Shown one piece after another: positions 6,026 to 14,129 of a DNA stretch of 14,129 nucleotides. The notes under the pieces were generated by a model that did not search any database, had not been told where the DNA came from, and saw nothing but the letters and a program-made list of their open reading frames with translations. This stretch comes from BRH-c25 sp035417425 (lineage in GTDB: Bacteria; Bacillota; Clostridia; Lutisporales; Lutisporaceae), in the NCBI GenBank assembly GCA_035417425.1, contig DAOLPD010000069.1, positions 1 to 14,129 on the forward strand, given 5' to 3'. The stretch's first letter is position 1. Each line of letters opens with the position of its first letter. Both the position numbers and the translations under genes were made by a program.

Positions 6026-8398
6026 TTATTTTATTTCTACTATGGTAGCCCCTATGCCTCCTTCACCAAAACCACCGCTTCTGTAAGACTTTACATGGCT
6101 GTGGCTTTTTAAGAGCTGCATTATGCCTGCTCTTAGAACCCCTGTGCCCTTTCCGTGAATTATAGTAACCTGGGGCAGGTTGCCCAGGTATGCGTCATCC
6201 AGGTATTTATCCACATTCATCAGGGCTTCATCAAGAGTCTGCCCCCTCAAATCTATCTGTGAAGCAACAGTCATTGCCTTTGCAGAGCTCACCTTGACAC
6301 CGGAACTCCTCTTGGGTTTTTCCTTTTCTTCTTCAGCTGCTGTCAGATTGTTTACGTTTACATTTATTTTCATTATACCTGCCTGCACCGTCAGATTCCC
6401 GTCCTCATCAGGAAGTGTAAGAACGCTTCCCGTCCGGTCAAGATTGATTATCTTCACGGCCATGCCTATCCTTATGTCCTTTAACGGTGCGCTGCCGGAT
6501 TTTTTGAACAATGATTCCCCGATTTTTTCTTCCATATCATTCTCGCGTTGTCTCAGCTTCATCCTGGATTTTTCAATCATTGCCGCTTTTTCTTCATTTT
6601 CTTTCCAAATAGCATCTTGGAGTTCCCGGATAAGCTCCCCTGCTTCCTCCTTTGATCTTCGGACTATTTCAAGTGCTTCATTGCGAGCCTCCCTTATAAT
6701 TCTATCCTTTTGAGCTTCAAGCTTTTCAAGCCTTCTGTCCATTTCCGACTTTTCTTTTTCCAGCTCAAATTTCAGCCTGGAAGCAATATCCCGTTCTTCT
6801 TCGGCCTTCCTTTTGTCCTCTTCAAGGCTTCTTATCAAGTCTTCAAATTTTACATCATCCTGAGAGATGAATTCCTTTGCCCTCTTTATTATTTCTTCTG
6901 AAAGCCCAAGCTTTCTGGATATTTCGAAGGCATTTGACTTTCCCGGTATGCCAATTAATAGCCTGTAAGTCGGCCTTAAAGTAGCTACGTCGAATTCCAC
7001 GCTTGCATTGCAGATTCCTTCGGTAGTAAGGGCATATATCTTCAGTTCGCTATAATGTGTGGTGGCAGCAGTCCTTATATTCTTTTTGTGCAGCAGCTCC
7101 AGTATGGACATTGCCAGTGCAGCACCTTCCGTTGGATCCGTACCCGCACCCAGCTCGTCAAACAACACCAGAGAATTTGGGGTGACATGCTCAAGAATGG
7201 ACACTATATTAGTCATATGGGAAGAAAAAGTACTGAGACTCTGTTCTATACTCTGCTCGTCCCCGATATCCGCAAATACCTCATCAAAAACAGCCACTTC
7301 ACTGTAGTCATTTGCCGGAATGTGAAGCCCGGACTGGGCCATAAGCGTCAGGAGCCCTATAGTCTTTAATGTGACAGTTTTTCCCCCTGTATTCGGCCCC
7401 GTAATGACCAGAGTATTGAAGGTTTCTCCCATGTTTATGTCTATGGGGACCACGGACTCGGCCTTTAACAAAGGATGCCTTGCTTTCTTTATGTTTATTA
7501 TACCCTTGCTGTTGACCCTTGGCTCGGTGCACCTGAACTCCAGAGAAAACCTGGCTTTTGCAAATATGAAATCCAATGTCGCCAGTATCTCCATATTGGT
7601 CTTGATACTGTCATACTTCTCATCAACAAGTGCAGTAAGCTCTCTCAGGATCCTTTCTATTTCATTCTCTTCATCCAGCTTCAGCTTCTTTATATCATTA
7701 TTCATCTCCACTATTGCCATAGGTTCAATAAAAAGAGTTGCACCGCTGGCTGACTGGTCATGGACTATACCGGGTATATTTGCTCTGAATTCCTGCTTTA
7801 CCGGTATGACATGGCGGTCTCCTCTTACAGTTATGATCGGCTCCTGAAGATACTTCTGGTAAGCTGAAGATGAAATCATATGGTTCAGCTTCTCTCTCAT
7901 TGAAGCAGTTTTTTCCTTTATTTTTCTCCTAATGCTGTTAAGCTGAGGGCTGGCGTTGTCTGCTATTTCCTCTTCGCTGATAATGGCGCTGTTTATTCTG
8001 TCTTCTATACCTTTGAATGCTGACAGGGTCTCTATATAATACTCAATTATCGGAAAGCTCTCCTCACCTTTGTCCTCATTCATGAAAGCTTTCAACCTTC
8101 TGGCAGCTCTCAGTGTATCTGCCACCTTAAGGAGCTCTCCCGGCTCCAGGGCAGACCCCATCTTGACCTTTTTCAGTGGCATTCGGATGTCCTGTACTCC
8201 GCCAATGGGGATACTGCCCTTCTTAAGTGTAAGATTTACAGCTTCTGTGGTTTCCTGAAGCAGCTCCTTTATCTCATTGAGATTGCCGGAGGGCTTCAAA
8301 TCTGCCGCAATATCCCTTCCCATAGCCGAAACAGTATTTTCGCACAGCATATCGATTATCTTATAATATTCAAGAATTCTCAGTGCCTTATCGTTCAA
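6026..8398 (-). CDS. mutS2: Endonuclease MutS2 (ATPase with Smr domain)
   Basis: MutS2 lacks the mismatch-binding N domain of MutS. In this product (about 790 residues, family norm about 785) the order is core and clamp, then the ATPase with Walker A GPNTGGKT (334-341), STFSSHM, Walker B LVLFDE and GAGTDPTEGA, a charged coiled coil (about 520-630), a small beta domain (about 640-685), and a C-terminal Smr domain with IDLRG (715-719) and HGKGTG (748-753). MutS2 proteins have been linked to suppression of recombination and, in Bacillus, to splitting collided ribosomes; the Smr domain can be a nuclease. Start choice: TTG at 8398 gives the canonical MNDKALRILEY and has AGGTGA five bases upstream; GTG at 8419 would add seven residues with a poorer site. 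It follows the kinase gene by 48 bp. Confidence 0.95.
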   Translation of the reverse strand: MNDKALRILEYYKIIDMLCENTVSAMGRDIAADLKPSGNLNEIKELLQETTEAVNLTLKKGSIPIGGVQDIRMPLKKVKMGSALEPGELLKVADTLRAARRLKAFMNEDKGEESFPIIEYYIETLSAFKGIEDRINSAIISEEEIADNASPQLNSIRRKIKEKTASMREKLNHMISSSAYQKYLQEPIITVRGDRHVIPVKQEFRANIPGIVHDQSASGATLFIEPMAIVEMNNDIKKLKLDEENEIERILRELTALVDEKYDSIKTNMEILATLDFIFAKARFSLEFRCTEPRVNSKGIINIKKARHPLLKAESVVPIDINMGETFNTLVITGPNTGGKTVTLKTIGLLTLMAQSGLHIPANDYSEVAVFDEVFADIGDEQSIEQSLSTFSSHMTNIVSILEHVTPNSLVLFDELGAGTDPTEGAALAMSILELLHKKNIRTAATTHYSELKIYALTTEGICNASVEFDVATLRPTYRLLIGIPGKSNAFEISRKLGLSEEIIKRAKEFISQDDVKFEDLIRSLEEDKRKAEEERDIASRLKFELEKEKSEMDRRLEKLEAQKDRIIREARNEALEIVRRSKEEAGELIRELQDAIWKENEEKAAMIEKSRMKLRQRENDMEEKIGESLFKKSGSAPLKDIRIGMAVKIINLDRTGSVLTLPDEDGNLTVQAGIMKINVNVNNLTAAEEEKEKPKRSSGVKVSSAKAMTVASQIDLRGQTLDEALMNVDKYLDDAYLGNLPQVTIIHGKGTGVLRAGIMQLLKSHSHVKSYRSGGFGEGGIGATIVEIK

Positions 8399-8411
8399 AT
8401 CATTCACCTCT

Positions 8412-8432
8412 TCCCGCACTCCGCATCCCGCA
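8412..8432 (-). repeat. Three tandem 7-bp units between kinase and mutS2
   Basis: On the minus strand the spacer reads TGCGGGA, TGCGGAG, TGCGGGA head to tail. The outer units are identical and the middle differs by two bases. It lies just upstream of the mutS2 ribosome binding site and overlaps the alternative GTG start. It may be slippage-derived; no function is evident. Confidence 0.55.
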
Positions 8433-8446
8433 GCCCGTATCTGATT

Positions 8447-9928
8447 TTACATCTCCTTATGGGCGGGGAGGTAGAAACAGAATTCCGAGCCTTCTCCGTT
8501 CACGCTTTTTACATTTATCTCACAGCCGTGAGCATTTATTATGTTCTTTACTATTGCCAGCCCAAGGCCGGTGCTATTCTCCGACCTTTTCTTGTCAACA
8601 ATATAAAATCTATCCCATATGAAGGGCAGGTCCACCTCAGGTATCCCTTCCCCAAAATCCCTTACGCATACAAATATATTTTCATCTTGCCTGTATGCGC
8701 TTATCAATATTTCACCATAGTCATACGAATGCTTGATGGCGTTGTTTATCAAATTAATCATCACCTGCTTTATTCTGTTTTCATCGCCAAAGCAGATGAG
8801 TGCATCCTCCGGTGTATTCATGTATTTAATGCCTATATTCCTTTTTGATGCATGGGGCAGCATATTGTCTATTATGCTCCTGATCAATCCATCCATGCTG
8901 AAGGGCATAGACTGAAGCTGTACGAATCCCGCTTCGATCTGAGACAACTGGAGTATTTCATCCACCATCCGCTTTAACCTTGCTGTTTCATCCATTATTA
9001 TTCCAAGATATTTCTTCCTTTCCTCCTCTGAATCAGCAAGCCCGTCCTGCAGGACTTCTGAATACCCCTGCAGATAGCTTAAAGGTGTCCTTATTTCATG
9101 GGATACATTGGCTATGAACTCTCTCCTTATCTGTTCAACACGGGTAAGCTGCTTCGCCAGGTTGTTTATGGTATCCCCAAGCTCCTTTATCTCCCTGCTG
9201 GAGCGAAGGTCAATCTTAGTATCATAATTGCCCTTTGAAATCTCCAGTGCGGCATTGTTGATAAGCTTCAGCGGCCTTGAAAAGCTTTGTGAAAGGAAAT
9301 ATGATATTGCGGAAGCAAGCGCTATTGCCATGATAAATATATATAAAAACTGCTTTTTTATAGCATCTATGGTTGTCTGCATATACTCCAGGGTGGTGAT
9401 TATATATACGGCTTCGGTAATCTCTGGCTGCTTTAATGATTCGCCCCCGTAGCTTTCGCTAATACGCTGCCTGTTCTCCTGGGTCAAAACCATATTCTTT
9501 TTGACAGGAACGCCAACCAGAAGCGTATCCATCTCCTTTGGCCATACCGAATATGGATTGCTGATTATTTTGCTCTGCTCATAGACGGTTTCCCCTTTAA
9601 GTATACTGTCAATATGTTTTTTCCCGAAAACACTGCCCAGTTTGTATTTGTTTGTACCTTCAACATAGATGATTATTCCGTCATTGTCGGTAATTATTAT
9701 TATATCATTTACTCTTCTCATTACACTGTAGTATGGTATTGTGAAATGCTGATCCCTGGCCACATAATTTGCCAGCCTGAAACAATCCTTCTCCAGCTGT
9801 TCTTTCTCCAATTCGAAATAAAAATCATTTAAGAATTCCGTCTGGAATATCAATGTAAAAACCAGGAGCGCCAATGTCATGGCAATTATTGATGCCCATA
9901 GCTTGAATGCTATTCCGCGGCTCCTCAT
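8447..9928 (-). CDS. Membrane sensor histidine kinase (HisKA, HAMP)
   Basis: The 493-residue product has a membrane helix at 9-29, an outside sensor region of about 160 residues, a second helix at about 194-213, a HAMP domain (about 214-268, with the early Pro219), then HisKA with FIANVSHEIRTPLSYLQGY (phospho-acceptor His277), and the ATPase domain with N-box NLINNAIKHS (392-401), DFGEGIP (424-430) and TGLGLAIV (453-460). The outer region contains VNDIIIITDNDGIIIYVEG, which resembles the single Cache-type sensors of WalK/PhoR-like kinases; there is no cytoplasmic PAS domain. The start ATG overlaps the regulator stop as ATGA, so the two are translationally coupled and almost certainly partners. 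The signal is unknown. Confidence 0.94.
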   Translation of the reverse strand: MRSRGIAFKLWASIIAMTLALLVFTLIFQTEFLNDFYFELEKEQLEKDCFRLANYVARDQHFTIPYYSVMRRVNDIIIITDNDGIIIYVEGTNKYKLGSVFGKKHIDSILKGETVYEQSKIISNPYSVWPKEMDTLLVGVPVKKNMVLTQENRQRISESYGGESLKQPEITEAVYIITTLEYMQTTIDAIKKQFLYIFIMAIALASAISYFLSQSFSRPLKLINNAALEISKGNYDTKIDLRSSREIKELGDTINNLAKQLTRVEQIRREFIANVSHEIRTPLSYLQGYSEVLQDGLADSEEERKKYLGIIMDETARLKRMVDEILQLSQIEAGFVQLQSMPFSMDGLIRSIIDNMLPHASKRNIGIKYMNTPEDALICFGDENRIKQVMINLINNAIKHSYDYGEILISAYRQDENIFVCVRDFGEGIPEVDLPFIWDRFYIVDKKRSENSTGLGLAIVKNIINAHGCEINVKSVNGEGSEFCFYLPAHKEM

Positions 9929-10611
9929 TTCGGCACCTCAAACTTATACCCGACACCCCACATGGTACTGATGCAGCTGCTGTAATCTCCCAGCTTCTCT
10001 CTCAGCTTCTTTATATGGGTATCCACAGTTCTGGGGTCACCGTACTGCTCATAGCCCCAAACCTTAAGCAGCAGCTGCTCCCTTGTAAAGACGATTTTGG
10101 GATTGGCAGCCAGAAAATACAACAATTCATATTCTTTATTGGTAAGATTCACAGCCCTTCCATTTACCGTTACTTCTCTGGACAGCCTGTCAATCACGAT
10201 ATTCCCGAACTTATAATATGAAGCCGCTTCATTGCTCTTAATCTCTGCCCTTCGCAGCAAAGCTTTTACCCTTGCCAAAAGCTCTTTCGGGCTGAAGGGT
10301 TTCACCAGATAGTCATCGGCACCCAGCTCAAAGCCGAAGAGCTTGTCAAATTCCTCACCCCGTGCTGTCAATAGGATTATTGGAATATTTGATGTTCTTC
10401 TTATTTCCCTGCATACTGTCCAGCCATCGATTTCAGGAAGCATGATATCAAGTATAACAATGTCCACACTGTTCGTTCTGAAAAGATTCAATCCCTGTTT
10501 CCCGTCAACGGCTTCAATAATCACGAAGTCTTCTTTTCTGAAAGCTATCTTGATAAGCTCCCTCATCTTTTCTTCATCTTCAATAAGCAGCACCCTGACA
10601 CTGTTATTCAC
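9925..10611 (-). CDS. OmpR/PhoB-family response regulator
   Basis: The 228-residue product has a receiver domain (1-120) with the acidic pair EDE (11-13), phospho-acceptor Asp55 in VILDIMLP, Thr82 and Lys104 in YLVKPFSP, and a C-terminal winged-helix DNA-binding domain (about 135-226) with LTNKEYELLYFLA, REQLLLKVWG, RTVDTHIKKLREKLG and the closing WGVGYKF. It would bind direct repeats in DNA when phosphorylated by the kinase encoded next. The start is GTG at 10611, fixed by a strong AAGGAGGAA just upstream that overlaps the stop of the U32 gene (15-bp gap). No target site could be assigned in the window. Confidence 0.95.
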   Translation of the reverse strand: MNNSVRVLLIEDEEKMRELIKIAFRKEDFVIIEAVDGKQGLNLFRTNSVDIVILDIMLPEIDGWTVCREIRRTSNIPIILLTARGEEFDKLFGFELGADDYLVKPFSPKELLARVKALLRRAEIKSNEAASYYKFGNIVIDRLSREVTVNGRAVNLTNKEYELLYFLAANPKIVFTREQLLLKVWGYEQYGDPRTVDTHIKKLREKLGDYSSCISTMWGVGYKFEVPK

Positions 10612-10626
10612 CTGCGGTTCCTCCTT

Positions 10627-13101
10627 TCAATCGATACCCCTGTAAAAATGTCCTTTTGTAAATCCGGATCCCTTGATTTCTTTTATTAATGACCTGTCGT
10701 CATCATTCATGCTGTTATAGTTCCTGTACAGTTTCATAATTCTGCCGACCTCTTCCGGCCTTTCAATATAAAAATCAGCCCTCAGCTTCATAACTCCGCT
10801 GTCTATTACATCTCCCAAATCTTCAACCATAAGCAGCACATTGGAGTTCAGAAGCTGCGTCCTGCATGAATCAAGCTTTTTTATCCTGAAAATTTTTCCT
10901 TTCTCGTCTATTATACCATAATTGGAGCTGCTGCATCCCCGGGGATAATTGCAGTCGTCCCTGAACATCGAAACCGGGCAGTATTCGGTGGTCATAACCG
11001 GCAAATATCCATACACAACAGCTTCCGCGGCGGCTGCGGTATTTGAGGTTATTGCTTTTATCTGCGGGAGATTCAATTCTGCGGACAATCCTACGGCTTC
11101 CGCTCCTTCTCCGTACCAATGACTTGCGGATATGGAATTATACACATTCATGCTGTAATTGATTCTTATCCTGCGGATCCCTAAATCCCTTGCCAGCTCC
11201 AATTGTCCGGCATCCGATATCACTGCACCGAAATACCTCATGTCCGCTGCCTTTATTATTTCACCAAGCCGCTCTTTTATTTTTCTTGTTTCCCTGTCCG
11301 GCATAAAGTTCGGAAACACATAAAACAAGCTCTTGCCTAAACTAATGCATACTTCTGCTATTTTTACGGCTTCGGGAACCATATCCCCCTCATATATATG
11401 ACTGAGAATATATACAGAATCAGCTCCTGAATTTAAAGCATTTACAGCAGAGGCATAATTCCTGATTCCTGATATATATTCCAATGAATATTCTCCCGGA
11501 GCCTTCACAGTTGATATCAAACCGTTAATTAGCCCTGCAGCATTAATCTGTATAATCGGGCGGCCATATTTTTGTGAGCGCGCCTGTGACAGCAGTTCCA
11601 GTACATTTCTTCTCATCCGGTTAATCTGCCTTGCAGGTATGTAGCAATCACTATCTATTGCTGTTTCGGTTACATCTATGGTGTAAGGGGTATCGCCTGT
11701 TTTCCCAAGCTGTTCCAATATTTTTTCAACCGGAGTGACAGCCTTTGCAGCAGCCTCGACCCTTTCCTCATCGGTATAGCTTACAGTGTTGCCGTCATCG
11801 TCCTTTACCGTTATTACCGGATATTCTCCGGTTTTAAAAACCAAACTGCACAGGACAGTGATTTTCCTTGTATTCTCAGGTGAATACTCCTCCCTTGCTT
11901 TTCTGTTCAATTCACTGTCGAAGGTCTTGCTTACCCGGGAACCGGCTTCAACCCTGTCTCTTATAAAAACCTCCGCAATATCATCTTTTAATGCGCTTTT
12001 TACATTCTTGCCCCTGACCCTTATGCCGCTGATTACTGCGCCTATGCTTCTGCCGCTTTTTGATATTATTTCTATTCCGTCCCCGTCATTCAATGAATTC
12101 TCTTCTATTAAAACAGATACTATTTCGCCTTTCTGCCTTATTACCTTTCCCAGCCTTACACCTCTGTTGTCGGGCCTGTCTATGCTAACCACATCCCTGT
12201 TCCTTCTGTTGAACAGGTATCCTTCGGTAAACTCCCTGTTGAATGCGCTTTCCAGTTCATAAGCAGCATTGGCGGTATCGGGTTCTTTGCCTTTTATTAT
12301 ATTATCCAGGGCATTCCTGTAATGCCTGACCACTATTGCCACATACTCGGGTTTTTTCATTCTTCCTTCTATTTTCAGGGAAGTCACCCCTGACTCCGTT
12401 AACTCCTTCAATCTGTTGTATGTATTAAGATCCCTGGTACTCAACAAATGCTTGTGACGGTTCTCCATTACTTCTTTTCCGGTATTGAAATCATATAAGG
12501 AATATTTCTTCCTGCAGGGCTGGGCACATCTCCCCCTGTTACCGCTTCTTCCTCCTATAAGGCTGCTCATTAGGCACTGCCCTGAATAGCACACACACAA
12601 AGCTCCATGTATGAATATCTCCAAATCAGCATCTGTGCTTTCAGCAATTCCCCTGACCTCTTCAACGGACAATTCCCTTGCCAGCACTATCCTTTTGGCA
12701 CCCAATTCCGAATAGTACCTGGCCCCTTCCGCATTGTGCACGGTCATCTGGGTGCTGCAGTGAACCGGCAGATCCGGAAAGGCATTCCGTGCCAGCTTTA
12801 ACAGCGCAATATCCTGGACAATTATACCGTCAACACCTATTTGATATAAGAAGCTTATATAATCCAGAGCTTCAGCAAGCTCCCGGTCGGACAACAGGAT
12901 ATTAACAGTGACGAATACCTTGACGCCCCTTATATGTGCATAGTTAACCGCTTTTATAAGGCTCTGGCCGTCAAAGTTGTCAGCGTACGCCCTGGCATTG
13001 AATTTATTTCCGCCCAAATAAACAGCATCAGCACCACTTTCAACAGCAGCAGCTAATGCCTCAAAGTTCCCGGCAGGGGCAACAAGTTCAATTTTGTTCA
13101 T
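10627..13101 (-). CDS. U32 family protein with DUF3656 domain (RlhA/TrhP-type)
   Basis: The protein of about 824 residues opens with IELVAPAGNFEALAAAVESG and a barrel-like U32 domain. It matches the U32 signature closely: EIFIHGALCVCYSGQCLMS (161-179), then GNRGRCAQPCR, giving Cys169, 171, 176, 192 and 196. A beta region (about 310-395) and a DUF3656-like stretch (about 405-500) follow, then a second barrel-like half (about 530-800) with its own cysteines (708, 717, 723, 746). U32 proteins were named as collagenases, but E. coli RlhA hydroxylates 23S rRNA C2501 and TrhP hydroxylates tRNA uridine 34, so an RNA hydroxylation role, likely with Fe-S, is the best inference. ATG at 13101 with GGAAGTGA six bases upstream is preferred; GTG at 13110 adds three residues. 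It is 38 bp after zapA. Confidence 0.92.
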   Translation of the reverse strand: MNKIELVAPAGNFEALAAAVESGADAVYLGGNKFNARAYADNFDGQSLIKAVNYAHIRGVKVFVTVNILLSDRELAEALDYISFLYQIGVDGIIVQDIALLKLARNAFPDLPVHCSTQMTVHNAEGARYYSELGAKRIVLARELSVEEVRGIAESTDADLEIFIHGALCVCYSGQCLMSSLIGGRSGNRGRCAQPCRKKYSLYDFNTGKEVMENRHKHLLSTRDLNTYNRLKELTESGVTSLKIEGRMKKPEYVAIVVRHYRNALDNIIKGKEPDTANAAYELESAFNREFTEGYLFNRRNRDVVSIDRPDNRGVRLGKVIRQKGEIVSVLIEENSLNDGDGIEIISKSGRSIGAVISGIRVRGKNVKSALKDDIAEVFIRDRVEAGSRVSKTFDSELNRKAREEYSPENTRKITVLCSLVFKTGEYPVITVKDDDGNTVSYTDEERVEAAAKAVTPVEKILEQLGKTGDTPYTIDVTETAIDSDCYIPARQINRMRRNVLELLSQARSQKYGRPIIQINAAGLINGLISTVKAPGEYSLEYISGIRNYASAVNALNSGADSVYILSHIYEGDMVPEAVKIAEVCISLGKSLFYVFPNFMPDRETRKIKERLGEIIKAADMRYFGAVISDAGQLELARDLGIRRIRINYSMNVYNSISASHWYGEGAEAVGLSAELNLPQIKAITSNTAAAAEAVVYGYLPVMTTEYCPVSMFRDDCNYPRGCSSSNYGIIDEKGKIFRIKKLDSCRTQLLNSNVLLMVEDLGDVIDSGVMKLRADFYIERPEEVGRIMKLYRNYNSMNDDDRSLIKEIKGSGFTKGHFYRGID

Positions 13102-13139
13102 TGTCTTCACTTCCCGTGACTCATGTTTCGTAATTATTT

Positions 13140-13697
13140 TTACCTTATATTCCTGTTTTTATCTATTCTTTTTATTTTCGTTTCATCCAGTTCTTTTTTT
13201 GTCTTCAGCAGCTCTATCTGGTTCTCAAAAAGCTTGTTCTGAACATCATCAATTGTTTGCCTGGAAACATCCAGTTCGCACCTTAAATCCCTAAGCTCCT
13301 CCTGTGCTTTTGCCCACTCCCTGCTTATCTTGCCCAGTTCAATCTGCGACCTTGTATACTCGCTCTGCATTTTAGTATATTGCTCTTTAATGGCCTCCAA
13401 CTCCTGGCGCAGCTCATTAAGCTCCTCAAAAGGCCTTTGCATTTCTCCCTGGATGTTCTCCAGCTTCTCAGCGGTTTCAGCAAGCTCATCCTGGGATTTT
13501 TGCAGTTCGTCTGCCATATTAAGGGCAGTAAGCACAGCAACCATTGTGGGATTATACCTTGAATTGCTCTTTGCAATTTCCTTCATCGCTTCATCAACCT
13601 TAGCTGCCAGATTATATATATATTCTTCTGACTTATCTGCGACCATCACGTATTCGGTGCCGAATATGCTGACCGTTGTCTTCTTTTTCTCAGCCAT
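13140..13697 (-). CDS. zapA: Cell division protein ZapA with extended coiled coil
   Basis: The N-terminal 90 or so residues are a ZapA domain: TTVSIFGTEYVMVADKSEEY, IYNLAAKVDEAMKEIA, and NPTMVAVLTALNMADEL. ZapA binds and bundles FtsZ at the division ring. Bacillus ZapA is about 85 residues; this one is about 185 because a long heptad-rich helix (about 60-180, rich in E, L, K and Q) replaces the short C-terminal helix. Start choice: ATG at 13697 sits nine bases after AAAGGAG; a TTG at 13706 in frame lies too close to it. The gene order pheT-zapA recurs in Firmicutes. The gene lies about 155 bp after pheT, so it may have its own promoter; I could not assign one with confidence. Confidence 0.88.
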   Translation of the reverse strand: MAEKKKTTVSIFGTEYVMVADKSEEYIYNLAAKVDEAMKEIAKSNSRYNPTMVAVLTALNMADELQKSQDELAETAEKLENIQGEMQRPFEELNELRQELEAIKEQYTKMQSEYTRSQIELGKISREWAKAQEELRDLRCELDVSRQTIDDVQNKLFENQIELLKTKKELDETKIKRIDKNRNIR

Positions 13698-13852
13698 ATA
13701 TTTCAACTCCTTTGGGATTTAAAACTATATCTAAATAATATTCTTCAAAATGCGCAGATTTTCCTTCATTTTTTTACATTAAGGCAAAATAATTGTGAAC
13801 AGCATATCAACTCACACTGTATAAGTACTCGCTGATATGCTGTCCCATTATT
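13698..13852. other. pheT-zapA intergenic region
   Basis: This 155-bp A+T-rich gap contains the inverted repeat listed separately and, near zapA, a TATAGT hexamer on the minus strand resembling a -10 box but without a convincing -35. No ORF or RNA gene was recognised. Confidence 0.4.
13799..13843. repeat. 11-bp perfect inverted repeat downstream of pheT
   Basis: ACAGCATATCA (13799-13809) and TGATATGCTGT (13833-13843) are exact reverse complements around a 23-base loop. The repeat starts 10 bases after the pheT stop. In the transcript it would form a hairpin, but on the minus strand it is followed by TCACAATTATTTT rather than a clean U-run, so it is at best a weak terminator; it could instead stabilise the pheT mRNA end or bind a protein. 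Confidence 0.6.
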
Positions 13853-14129
13853 CTACTGCCTTAATTCCGCTCCTACCTGATTTACAAGGGAGCTTATTAT
13901 TTTGTTGTGAACTCTTCCTATATCCTCTTCCGAAAGAGTTTTTTCATCGGATCTGTATACTATGGAATAGGCCACGCTCTTATAGCCTTCCTTTATCTGG
14001 CTTCCCCTGTATATGTCAAAGAATTTGACATCTTCAACAAGCTTGCCGCCTTTATTTCTGATTATCTCCTCTATCTGTCCTGCCGTAATCTCTTCAGCCA
14101 CAACGACTGCTATATCCCTTGCAACCGAC
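13853..14129 (-). CDS. pheT: Phenylalanyl-tRNA synthetase beta subunit, C-terminal part (gene continues past the right edge)
   Basis: The last 91 codons of an open frame entering from the right edge are visible. They read SVARDIAVVVAEEITAGQ onward, then VKFFDIYRGSQIKEGYKSVA, and later TLSEEDIGRVHNKI. This is the FDX-ACB fold that ends PheT and contacts the tRNAPhe anticodon stem. The internal GTG at 14101 is codon 10 of the visible part, not a start, because the frame stays open and in-family upstream of it. The stop TAG at 13855-13853 ends the gene. PheT pairs with PheS to charge tRNAPhe; pheS would be expected further to the right. Confidence 0.93.
   Translation of the reverse strand, partial: SVARDIAVVVAEEITAGQIEEIIRNKGGKLVEDVKFFDIYRGSQIKEGYKSVAYSIVYRSDEKTLSEEDIGRVHNKIISSLVNQVGAELRQ

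Noticed and set aside
6180..7847. Plus-strand open frames antisense to mutS2 (up to 177 codons)
   Set aside because: Ser/Phe-rich low-complexity translations typical of the reverse strand of a Lys/Glu-rich gene; mutS2 is continuous and complete on the other strand.
11786..12262. Plus-strand open frame of 158 codons inside the U32 gene
   Set aside because: Antisense shadow with Ser/Leu-rich translation and no family features.
1..14129. CRISPR array, tRNA/rRNA gene, insertion sequence or phage attachment site
   Set aside because: No regularly spaced repeats, no cloverleaf-like sequence, no transposase or integrase, and no flanking direct repeats were seen.

Overview
The window looks like chromosomal DNA from a low-to-moderate GC Gram-positive anaerobe, most likely class Clostridia. 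The signs are strong AAGGAGG-type ribosome binding sites, frequent GTG/TTG starts, a pheT-zapA-U32 protease-MutS2 gene order, and family variants typical of Firmicutes (OmpR/HisKA two-component pair, long ZapA, DUF3656-bearing U32 protein). Every supported gene lies on the minus strand, so transcription runs from high to low coordinates. The species cannot be named from the sequence alone.

Right-hand unit (14129 down to about 5530): the 3' end of pheT (phenylalanyl-tRNA synthetase beta); a spacer of about 155 bp with a strong inverted repeat; zapA with an extended coiled coil; a large U32 family protein of the rRNA/tRNA hydroxylation type; an OmpR-family response regulator overlapping its membrane histidine kinase by ATGA; mutS2; and a small DUF523 (TudS-like) Fe-S protein. 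Apart from the pheT-zapA spacer, gaps are short (-4 to about 50 bp). The unit ends in a clear rho-independent terminator at 5527-5557. Several members have relatives that act on rRNA, tRNA or stalled ribosomes, so a translation-quality theme is possible but inferred.

Left-hand unit (about 5506 down to 1): a promoter and operator-like dyads, then aroD, aroE, an EamA-family permease, aroA and aroC with gaps of 1 to 24 bp, and after 80 bp the 5' end of a lipoprotein gene for a TctC/Bug-type solute-binding protein. The aro genes cover dehydroquinate to chorismate, except that no shikimate kinase is present; DAHP synthase and dehydroquinate synthase are also absent here. AroD and AroE keep their expected catalytic residues. 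AroC and, to a lesser degree, AroA are clearly divergent: AroC lacks the first invariant histidine and carries an insertion of about 14 residues beside it, and AroA has a changed substrate loop.

No tRNA, rRNA, CRISPR array, insertion sequence or prophage gene was seen. The most interesting signals are the divergent AroC/AroA pair in an operon with two transport genes, and the operator-like repeats in front of the aro operon and in front of the lipoprotein gene.
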